NCBI GenBank assembly: GCA_900542475.1
Contig: UQNO01000045.1
Location: 1 to 15,026, forward strand
Source: an uncultured Bacteroidota bacterium
Lineage (GTDB): Bacteria; Bacteroidota; Bacteroidia; Bacteroidales; F082
Direction: 5' to 3'
Length of the DNA stretch: 15,026 bases
Part shown: piece after piece, positions 1-5,234 of the stretch
How positions within the stretch are numbered: the first letter of the stretch is position 1
Layout of the letters: each line of letters starts with the position of its first letter
The notes under the pieces: generated by a model
What the model was told of the DNA's origin: nothing
The model's database searches: none
What the model saw: only the letters and a program-made list of their open reading frames with translations
Position numbers and translations under genes: made by a program

Positions 1-24
1 ACGACAGGAGTCCATCATACTAAG
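1..24. repeat. Left arm of a 24-bp imperfect inverted repeat, probable half of a VR-side hairpin
   Basis: The reverse complement of bases 1-24 matches bases 1686-1709 at 21 of 24 positions. Bases 10-24 pair perfectly with CTTAGTATGATGGAC, then there is a 3-base mismatch, then a 6-base match (TGTCGT). The right copy directly follows the template repeat and RT stop codon. DGR variable repeats are often followed by a hairpin with a short loop. The simplest reading is that this is the descending arm of such a hairpin, and that the ascending arm and VR lie just left of the window. An alternative is a pair of terminal inverted repeats bounding the DGR cassette. Confidence 0.6.
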
Positions 25-33
25 CAGGGAAAA

Positions 34-109
34 CGGTTTATTATGATGAAGCGTAGCAAGACGCTGAACGGAGTGAAGCGGTCAAGCGAAGCGAAAGAAT
101 AATAAACCG
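34..109. repeat. 11-bp perfect inverted repeat enclosing a small hairpin, upstream of the HRDC gene
   Basis: CGGTTTATTAT (34-44) is perfectly complementary to ATAATAAACCG (99-109). Inside the 54-base loop, AGCGT (50-54) can pair with ACGCT (61-65). No T-run follows on the plus strand, so this does not look like a plain intrinsic terminator. It fills the leader of the HRDC gene and could be an RNA structure between the predicted upstream target gene and the accessory gene. Its function is unknown. Confidence 0.5.
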
Positions 110-127
110 CCGGAAAAATTCAAGACA

Positions 128-598
128 ATGCAATATAAAATTTTCACGATACCAATATTTGAAAACGTTGTTGAGACGGAAGAGCTCAACAAATTTCTCC
201 GCGCCAACAAAATAGTTAAAGTTGACAAGGAGTTGGTCGAGAACGGAGGAATGGCATACTGGACATTTTGTGTGCAGTATCTTTTGCCGCCACTGCCTGC
301 CCCGATAGGAGAGAAGAAAGAGAAAATCGATTACAGAAATGTGTTAGACGAAGAGCATTTCAAAATATTCAGCATGTTGCGCAAATGTCGTAAGTCTATC
401 GCCGATGAAGAAGCGATACCCGCATTCGCTGTGTTTTTAGACAGCGAACTTGCCGAAATGACAAAACTTGAAGAAATAAATATTAGAACATTGTCGTCAA
501 TAAACGGTATTGGCAAACAGCGTGCCGACAAGTACGCTGCAAAATTGTTGGAAAAAATCAATGAAGAGAATAGGATACCTGACACAGCAAATAGCTGA
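128..598 (+). CDS. HRDC-domain accessory protein of the diversity-generating retroelement
   Basis: The 156-residue protein has a C-terminal HRDC-like domain (about residues 68-145). It comprises a helical bundle beginning IDYRNVLDEEHFKIF, the segment AIPAFAVFLDSELAEM (96-111), and a helix-hairpin-helix-like LSSINGIGKQRADKYA (122-137). The N-terminal ~60 residues (MQYKIFTIPIF...) are not a domain I can name. HRDC (helicase and RNase D C-terminal) domains bind nucleic acid. DGRs are known to carry either an Avd or an HRDC protein as partner of the reverse transcriptase, so the role is most likely assisting target-directed mutagenic retrohoming. The gene overlaps the RT start by 38 bases, pointing to translational coupling. 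The ATG is preceded by an A-rich leader without a strong Shine-Dalgarno, as is usual in Bacteroidota. The family call is recognition by eye; the DGR role also rests on the neighbouring RT and template repeat. Confidence 0.85.
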   Translation: MQYKIFTIPIFENVVETEELNKFLRANKIVKVDKELVENGGMAYWTFCVQYLLPPLPAPIGEKKEKIDYRNVLDEEHFKIFSMLRKCRKSIADEEAIPAFAVFLDSELAEMTKLEEINIRTLSSINGIGKQRADKYAAKLLEKINEENRIPDTANS

Positions 599-1685
599 CA
601 TTGACAATCTGCTGCTTGCTTTTTACAAGGCGAAACGAGGCAAGCACAGAAGCAGCGAGGCATTGTTTTTTCAGAAAAACCTTGAGGAAAACATAGCGGA
701 GTTGGCAGAAGAGATAAATTCGGGCGATATTTCCGTCGGAAAATACGAGTATTTTTATATTGAAGACCCCAAGCGGAGACTCATTTGCGCGGCGTCGTTC
801 CGTGAAAGAGTGCTGCATCATGCAATAATGAATGTGTGCCACCGTTTTTTCGAGCGAAATCTGATAGAAACAACATACGCCACGCGACCGGGAAAAGGCA
901 TATACCAAGCCATTGACAGGGCGAAAATTGCCATGAAACGATACAAGTTTGTGGCAAAATTCGATTTTCGTAAATATTTCGACAGCATATCCCATGAAAT
1001 TTTAAAAGAAAAACTGAAAAGAATTTTCAAAGACGACAGATTGCTGTCCATGATGTCCAAAATAATTGAAAGTTATTCGAAATCAGCAGGGTGCGGCATA
1101 CCGATAGGTAATCTCACCAGCCAGTATTTCGCCAATTTTTACCTTTCGGCAATGGACCACTATATAAAAGAGGTGTTGAAAGCACCTGAATATATAAGGT
1201 ATATGGATGATTTTTTAGTCTTTTCCGACGAATACGATGTTCTTGATGATAACATATTGAAAATCAAGGATTTTTCAGAACAAAGACTTTCATTGGTTTT
1301 AAAACCGATTGTTAAAGAGCTGACAATCAACGGAGTGGATTTTCTCGGATATAAAGTTTGTGCCGACAAAATACTTTTGACACAAAGAAGTAAGAAGAGA
1401 TTGTTGAGAAAAAGCAGATTGTACGATGATTTTGTTGAGTTTGGAGTTTGGAATGAAAAAGAGTTTTATGAGCATATAACGCCCTTGCTTTCGTATGCGA
1501 TGAAGGCATACTCGAAAGGGTTGAGAGGGCGGTGTTACGGCATGAACAAATCGGGCTCGAACCGCGTGCTTCGCGGCGGTAGCTGGAACAACAACGCGAG
1601 GAACTGTCGAGTGTCGAATCGGAACAACAACAACCCGGACAACAGGAACAACAACAACGGGTTCCGCCTCGCCCTTGTTCCTTAG
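561..1685 (+). CDS. DGR reverse transcriptase with the template repeat encoded in its C-terminus
   Basis: The 374-residue reverse transcriptase copies the template-repeat RNA into adenine-mutagenised cDNA for target-gene diversification. Visible motifs are: N-terminal MKRIGYLTQQIADIDNL, typical of the group; FDFRKYFDSI (134-143) with catalytic Asp135; IGNLTSQ (182-188), the motif-4 variant ending in SQ that marks DGR reverse transcriptases; YMDD (214-217) with the catalytic aspartates; and FLGYK (261-265). After residue ~328 the polymerase thumb gives way to a 40-45-residue asparagine-rich tail (GGSWNNNARNCRVSNRN..., ending GFRLALVP). That tail is not RT-like; it is the translated template repeat and resembles the C-terminus of C-type-lectin/FGE-like DGR targets. 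The ATG at 561 is chosen because it yields the family's usual N-terminus; a TTG at 510 would add 17 unrelated residues. All catalytic motifs are intact, so the enzyme looks functional. Confidence 0.95.
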   Translation: MKRIGYLTQQIADIDNLLLAFYKAKRGKHRSSEALFFQKNLEENIAELAEEINSGDISVGKYEYFYIEDPKRRLICAASFRERVLHHAIMNVCHRFFERNLIETTYATRPGKGIYQAIDRAKIAMKRYKFVAKFDFRKYFDSISHEILKEKLKRIFKDDRLLSMMSKIIESYSKSAGCGIPIGNLTSQYFANFYLSAMDHYIKEVLKAPEYIRYMDDFLVFSDEYDVLDDNILKIKDFSEQRLSLVLKPIVKELTINGVDFLGYKVCADKILLTQRSKKRLLRKSRLYDDFVEFGVWNEKEFYEHITPLLSYAMKAYSKGLRGRCYGMNKSGSNRVLRGGSWNNNARNCRVSNRNNNNPDNRNNNNGFRLALVP

Positions 1686-1700
1686 CTTAGTATGATGGAC
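1540..1700 (+). other. DGR template repeat (TR), lying in the 3' end of the RT gene
   Basis: Between 1580 and 1665 the sequence contains 13 AAC codons and one AAT, clustered as AAC AAC AAC and two runs of four AACs. These encode NNN, N, N, NNNN, N, NNNN within the frame SW...ARNC...PDN...GFRLALVP. AAY codons are the signature of DGR templates: mutating the two adenines samples many residues but never creates a stop. The adenine-poor 3' part (1666-1685, GGGTTCCGCCTCGCCCTTGT...) is the expected initiation-of-mutagenic-homing-like segment. Homology to the predicted left-hand VR flank (bases 1-24) suggests TR similarity continues past the stop to about 1700. The exact 5' border (1530-1560) cannot be fixed without the VR. 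Confidence 0.85.
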
Positions 1701-1709
1701 GGATGTCGT
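1686..1709. repeat. Right arm of the 24-bp inverted repeat, immediately 3' of the RT stop
   Basis: CTTAGTATGATGGAC (1686-1700) followed by GGA and TGTCGT is the inverted partner of bases 1-24. The three mismatched bases here (GGA, against TCC implied on the left) could mark the boundary between shared TR/VR sequence and cassette-specific sequence. No local complement is present on this side, so the TR copy cannot form the hairpin predicted for the VR copy. Confidence 0.6.
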
Positions 1710-1858
1710 CGTGGTAAACAATGTTCATGTCGTGTTTGGATTGGTTTTCAAACAAAAACGAGCGGTCTGGAACCGCCCAACGGCCGGTGTTGGTAGCAGC
1801 CGCGGATGCCGCTGTCGAAGACCCCGCTCATAGAGACGGATGAAAATCCGTCTCTATG
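1701..1858 (+). ncRNA. Structured region downstream of the TR, candidate 3' part of the DGR template RNA
   Basis: This stretch holds no convincing gene but a row of adjacent potential hairpins: TGTTTG 1733-1738 with CAAACA 1749-1754; GCGGT 1762-1766 with ACCGC 1772-1776; CCAAC 1777-1781 with GTTGG 1789-1793; GCGG 1802-1805 with CCGC 1809-1812; and a 13-bp stem at 1829-1858. In the Bordetella phage DGR, roughly 140 bases downstream of the TR are needed in the template RNA for cDNA priming. Position and length here fit such a role. The pairing is seen in the sequence; the function is inference. Confidence 0.5.
1829..1858. repeat. Perfect 13-bp hairpin with GAAA tetraloop
   Basis: CATAGAGACGGAT (1829-1841), loop GAAA (1842-1845), and ATCCGTCTCTATG (1846-1858) form a perfect stem-loop. 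No T-run follows, so it is not an intrinsic terminator. The four-base loop fits the GRNA pattern described for hairpins next to DGR variable repeats. Here it sits ~145 bases after the TR and ahead of a decayed RT. It may close the template RNA, or be a relic of the second retroelement's target site. Confidence 0.7.
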
Positions 1859-1960
1859 CTGCCGAATGTCAATGAGGCAGCAAGACTATGGAAAAAACCG
1901 GTTGCCGCAAATCGTTCTTCCGTTGCATAGTCGGTGTTCGAGACGTATTTTCGTTTGTGT

Positions 1961-2062
1961 GCTGGTTCGAAATCATGGACTCAATGAGAAAACATTTACT
2001 TCTGACTATTGAGTTGATTTGGAGGAGCTGGTTCGAAATCATGGACTCAATGAGAAAACATT
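1961..2062. repeat. Two exact 36-bp direct repeats separated by 30 bp
   Basis: Bases 1961-1996 recur exactly at 2027-2062 (start GCTGGTTCGAAATCATGG, end GAGAAAACATT), a 66-bp offset or 22 codons. The second copy leads directly into the RT remnant frame; the first copy runs into a TGA at 2010. The 36/30 spacing is CRISPR-like, but there are only two copies and no third at the expected positions on either side. A local tandem duplication at the break point of the truncated RT gene is the simpler explanation. Confidence 0.7.
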
Positions 2063-2642
2063 GGAAAAGATGGGAAACCATAAAATCAGCAAACATCGTG
2101 TCGCTTCTTGGAAAGAAAACATCGATATGGATTTTGTGAAATATCTTACACAAGAGATAGTTTTGTTAGATCCGACAAGAGAGTGCCGGTTCATCGGTCC
2201 GAAAAGCGAATGGGACGAACTGCCGCATGACAAGAGCCTGTTTCACAGCCCGAAAGGTTGCGGCCTGCCTATAGGAAACCTCACCTCGCAACTTTTCAGC
2301 AACGTTTACCTCAATGTTTTCGACCAATTCATGAAACGTGAGCTTCGATGCAGGCATTACGGACGTTATGTTGACGATTTTTATGTAGTAAGCTCTGATT
2401 ATCAATGGCTTGAGTCGCTTGTAAGCCCGATAATCGGGTTTCTGTTATCGAAACTTGGTTTGAAAATTCACGAGGGTAAGACTCGGATAATACCTATTAA
2501 CGAAGGTGTGGAGTATTTGGGGGCGTTTGTTTTGCCTTATAGGACATATTTAAGCCGTGCCACCCTGGAACGCATTGACGCCAAACTCCATGCACTTGAA
2601 TACGAAATAAAAAACACTTCGGGAAACGTTTCCATGAAATAA
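2019..2642 (+). pseudogene. Truncated DGR-type reverse transcriptase remnant
   Basis: The open frame translates to 207 residues from a TTG, with recognisable RT sequence from about residue 33. It contains DKSLFHSPKGCGLPIGNLTSQ (70-91 region, with motif 4 ending in SQ), the palm motif YGRYVDDFYVV (114-124) with catalytic aspartates, and GVEYLGAFVLPYRTYLSR (163-180). The upstream fingers and the first catalytic Asp motif are absent, and the thumb breaks off after LHALEYEIKN (190-199), ending in a non-homologous NTSGNVSMK. A complete protein would need roughly 100 or more residues upstream and further sequence downstream. It differs clearly from the intact RT at 561-1685, so it is a separate lineage rather than a recent duplicate. 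The 3' end runs into the terminator of the convergent T9SS gene. It is probably inactive, although a short peptide could still be made. Confidence 0.8.
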
Positions 2643-2660
2643 ACCGCAAACGTTTCCCGA
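2609..2660 (-). terminator. Intrinsic terminator of the T9SS-cargo gene
   Basis: TCGGGAAACGTTT (2619-2631) and AAACGTTTCCCGA (2648-2660) form a perfect 13-bp stem with a 16-base loop. On the minus strand the stem is followed by a T-rich stretch (AGTGTTTTTTATTTC), and it begins 8 bases after the stop codon of the minus-strand gene at 2668. This fits a rho-independent terminator for that gene. The last codons and stop of the RT remnant lie inside it. Confidence 0.8.
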
Positions 2661-2667
2661 GATGTCA

Positions 2668-3423
2668 CTAACGTCTGATGACCAACTTGCTTGATTTCTC
2701 AATCTTCCCGTTCACCATGAGGCTGTAGAAATAAACGCCGTCGGCAAGGTCGCTCACGTTGAGGCTCAGCTTGCCGCTCTCGCCGCTGATGTCGCTGCGC
2801 AAAACCTCCTGCCCCATCATGTTGTAGATGGCAATCGTTGCATTGCTGGCACTTGAGCCGAAACTGTAGTCGAAGTTCACCACATCGCGTGCCGGCATAG
2901 GATATGCGTTGCTGAACGCCTCGACAGCGTTGCTCTCCCCGACACCGTCCAAAGAATACTTCAAGGTGATATTGATGACGAATTTGTCGTCGGGAGTTGC
3001 CGCGTTCCAAATCTCTATTGTCATTTGTTGCTCCTGCCCCAACACTGTCATGTAATCGTCAGCCATATAGTGGCCGCTTAATGCCAAGACCTCGCCTGCG
3101 GTAGCTGTATAAGGCTCTGTCTCCTGGACGCCGGTTGAGGGAGCGAGGCATTGGCCAAAGCAAATCCAAGTTGATGTTCCTTCAACAAAGTTTGTCGGGG
3201 TCTTTTTGCCGACGATTCTCATATCCTCGTTGATGGCTACGTTAAACTCTATTTGCAGTTCGCCGCCTGGTTCGCCCCAGGACTCGGAGCCGTCGCCATA
3301 GACAAAATACGATTCGCCGTTTTCAACGACTCTGCCACTTTCTTTTTCGGTTACCGTGTAACCCTGTGCCGATAATGCCATTGCCGACACGATGAATGTT
3401 AATGATAGTAATAATTTTTTCAT
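2668..3423 (-). CDS. Secreted protein with T9SS type A C-terminal sorting domain
   Basis: The 251-residue protein starts with a clear signal peptide (MKKLLLSLTFIVSAMALSAQ, cleavage near residue 20). It then has a ~145-residue middle domain I do not recognise, with mixed beta-strand character and a CFGQC cysteine pair at 88 and 92. It ends in a typical type IX secretion sorting domain (about 170-251): AFSNAYPMPARD, NATIAIYNMMGQEVL, DLADGVYFYSLMVNGK, and a final KLVIRR. T9SS passengers are exported by the Sec system and then across the outer membrane; the sorting domain is removed and the passenger released or anchored to the surface. No enzymatic motif is visible, so the role is unknown. The gene stands alone, ends in its own terminator, and has the long repeat array upstream. 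Confidence 0.85.
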   Translation of the reverse strand: MKKLLLSLTFIVSAMALSAQGYTVTEKESGRVVENGESYFVYGDGSESWGEPGGELQIEFNVAINEDMRIVGKKTPTNFVEGTSTWICFGQCLAPSTGVQETEPYTATAGEVLALSGHYMADDYMTVLGQEQQMTIEIWNAATPDDKFVINITLKYSLDGVGESNAVEAFSNAYPMPARDVVNFDYSFGSSASNATIAIYNMMGQEVLRSDISGESGKLSLNVSDLADGVYFYSLMVNGKIEKSSKLVIRR

Positions 3424-3440
3424 GTGCGATTTGTTTAAGT

Positions 3441-3478
3441 TGTTAGTGTTTTCTGTTAGTTTTTCTGTTAGTGTTTTA
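3441..3478. repeat. Short 12-13-base tandem repeats in the leader of the T9SS gene
   Basis: On the plus strand TGTTAG recurs at 3441, 3454 and 3466, each followed by a T-rich tail (TGTTAGTGTTTTC, TGTTAGTTTTTC, TGTTAGTGTTTTA). They lie 18-55 bases upstream of the minus-strand start codon, in the 5' leader or promoter region. They could be a slippage-prone tract or protein-binding sites. No TAnnTTTG box is evident here. Confidence 0.5.
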
Positions 3479-3481
3479 TGA

Positions 3482-5212
3482 ATGAGATTTATTCACCAGA
3501 GGTGAATGCTTTCATTTCGAGCTTGTAACTTCGTCATTTCGAGCATGTAACTCCGTCATTTCGAGCTTGTCGAGAAATCTACAGCTATCGAGTACTCATG
3601 GATTTTCGTTAATCGTAGATTTATTCACCAAAGGTGAATGCTTTCGCTTCGCTCAGGTCTCCACTTCGCTTCGCTTCGGTCGAAATGACGGGCTGCCGTT
3701 TACTCCGTCATTTCGAGCTTGTAACTCCGTCATTTCGAGCTTGTCGAGAAATCTCCGGCAACCGAGTGCTCATGGACTTTCGTTAGTCGTAGATTTCTCC
3801 ACTTCGCTCCACTTCGCTTCGCTCCGGTCGAAATGACGGGTTGACATATACTCCGTCATTTCGAGCATGTAACTCCGTCATTTTGAGCTTGTCGAGAAAT
3901 CTACAGCTATCGAGTGTCCATGGACTTTCGTTAGTCGTAGATTTCTCCACTTCGCTTCGCTTCGGTCGAAATGACGGGTTGAATGCTTTCGCTTCGCTCA
4001 GGTCTCCACTTCGTTCCGCTCCGGTCGAAATGACGGGTTGACATGTACTCCGTCGTTTCGAGCTTGTAACTCCGTCATTTCGAGCTTGTCGAGAAATCTC
4101 CTGCAACCGGGTGTCCATGGACATTTGTTAGTCGTAGATTTCTCCACTTCGCTCCACTTCGTTCCGCTCCGGTCGAAATGACGGGCTGCCGTTTACTCCG
4201 TCATTTCGAGCATGTAACTCCGTCATTTCGAGCTTGTCGAGAAATCTCCTGCAACCGGGTGTCCATGGACATTTGTTAATCGTAGATTTCTCCACTTCGC
4301 TCCACTTCGTTCCGCTCCGGTCGAAATGACGGGTTGACATGTACTCCGTCATTTCGAGCATGTAACTCCGTCGTTTCGAGCTTGTCGAGAAATCTCCTGC
4401 AACCGAGTGCTCATGGACTTTCGTTAATCGTAGATTTCTCCACTTCGCTTCGCTCCGGTCGAAATGACGGGCTGCCGTTTACTCCGTCGTTTCGAGCATG
4501 TAACTCCGTCATTTCGAGCTTGTCGAGAAATCTCCTGCAACCGGGTGTCCATGGACATTTGTTAGTCGTAGATTTCTCCACTTCGCTCCACTTCGCTTCG
4601 CTTCGGTCGAAATGACGGGCTGTTCGTTAGTCGTAGATTTCTCCACTTCGCTCCACTTCGTTCCGCTCCGGTCGAAATGACGGGTTGACATGTACTCCGT
4701 CGTTCCGAGCTTGTAACTCCGTCATTTCGAGCTTGTCGAGAAATCTCCGGCAACCGGGTGCTCATGGACTTTCGTTAGTCGTAGATTTCTCCACTTCGCT
4801 CCACTTCGTTCCGCTCCGGTCGAAATGACGGGTTGACATGTACTCCGTCGTTCCGAGCTTGTAACTCCGTCATTTCGAGCTTGTCGAGAAATCTCCGGCA
4901 ACCGGGTGCTCATGGACTTTCGTTAGTCGTAGATTTCTCCACTTCGCTCCACTTCGTTCCGCTCCGGTCGAAATGACGGGTTGACATGTACTCCGTCGTT
5001 CCGAGCTTGTAACTCCGTCATTTCGAGCTTGTCGAGAAATCTCCGGCAACCGGGTGCTCATGGACTTTCGTTAGTCGTAGATTTCTCCACTTCGCTCCAC
5101 TTCGCTTCGCTTCGGTCGAAATGACGGGCTGTTCGTTAGTCGTAGATTTCTCCACTTCGCTTCGCTCTGCTTCGCTTCGGTCGAAATGACGGGTTGAATG
5201 CTGTCGTTTCGG
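3482..5212. repeat. Tandem array of ~148-bp inverted-repeat units, about ten copies
   Basis: The region holds no credible gene. It consists of repeated modules: left arm (GTCATTTCGAGCTTGTCGAG, then AAATCT), a ~35-base loop containing TCATGGAC or CCATGGAC, then right arm (AGATTTCTCCACTTCG ... GGTCGAAATGACGGG), then a linker CCGTC(A/G)TT(T/C)CGAGC(A/T)TGTAACT. The two arms are inverted copies sharing GTCATTTCGA and GAGAAATCT. Left arms start at about 3555, 3729, 3877, 4074, 4222, 4370, 4508, 4721, 4869 and 5017. The spacings are 174, 148, 197, 148, 148, 138, 213, 148 and 148, so 148 bp is the base unit with indels. The right arm carries a variable number of CTCCACTTCG-type short repeats. Such palindromic elements recur in Bacteroidota genomes and yield spurious peptides in translation (VISTEAKRSG-like). 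The position, after hutU and before the T9SS gene on the same strand, would allow transcript end or insulation effects; this is unproven. Confidence 0.9.
4627..5070. repeat. Three consecutive identical 148-bp units within the array
   Basis: Read base by base, the units starting at 4627, 4775 and 4923 appear identical over 148 bp, each running from TTAGTCGTAGATTTCTCC to CTCATGGACTTTCG. Identity across three tandem copies indicates recent expansion or gene conversion, whereas units to the left have diverged. An assembly artefact is also possible for such a tract. Confidence 0.85.
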
Positions 5213-5234
5213 CCGGAGGGAGGAGGCTCATTGT

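Noticed and set aside
510..560. TTG start extending the RT by 17 residues
   Set aside because: The extra residues overlap the HRDC gene in another frame and do not look like the RT family; the ATG at 561 gives the normal N-terminus.
1961..2062. CRISPR array
   Set aside because: Only two repeats, no third copy at the 66-bp period on either side, no cas gene in the window, and the second copy reads into RT sequence.
1806..2139. Two short plus-strand frames between the TR and the RT remnant
   Set aside because: They run through hairpins and the 36-bp duplication, show no domain, and the shared peptide in them is simply the duplicated DNA.
3567..5061. Several 60-110-residue open frames in the repeat array (HFDRSG and VISTGAERSG-like peptides)
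   Set aside because: They are translations of the palindromic repeat on either strand, repeating with the 148-bp period, and are not genes.
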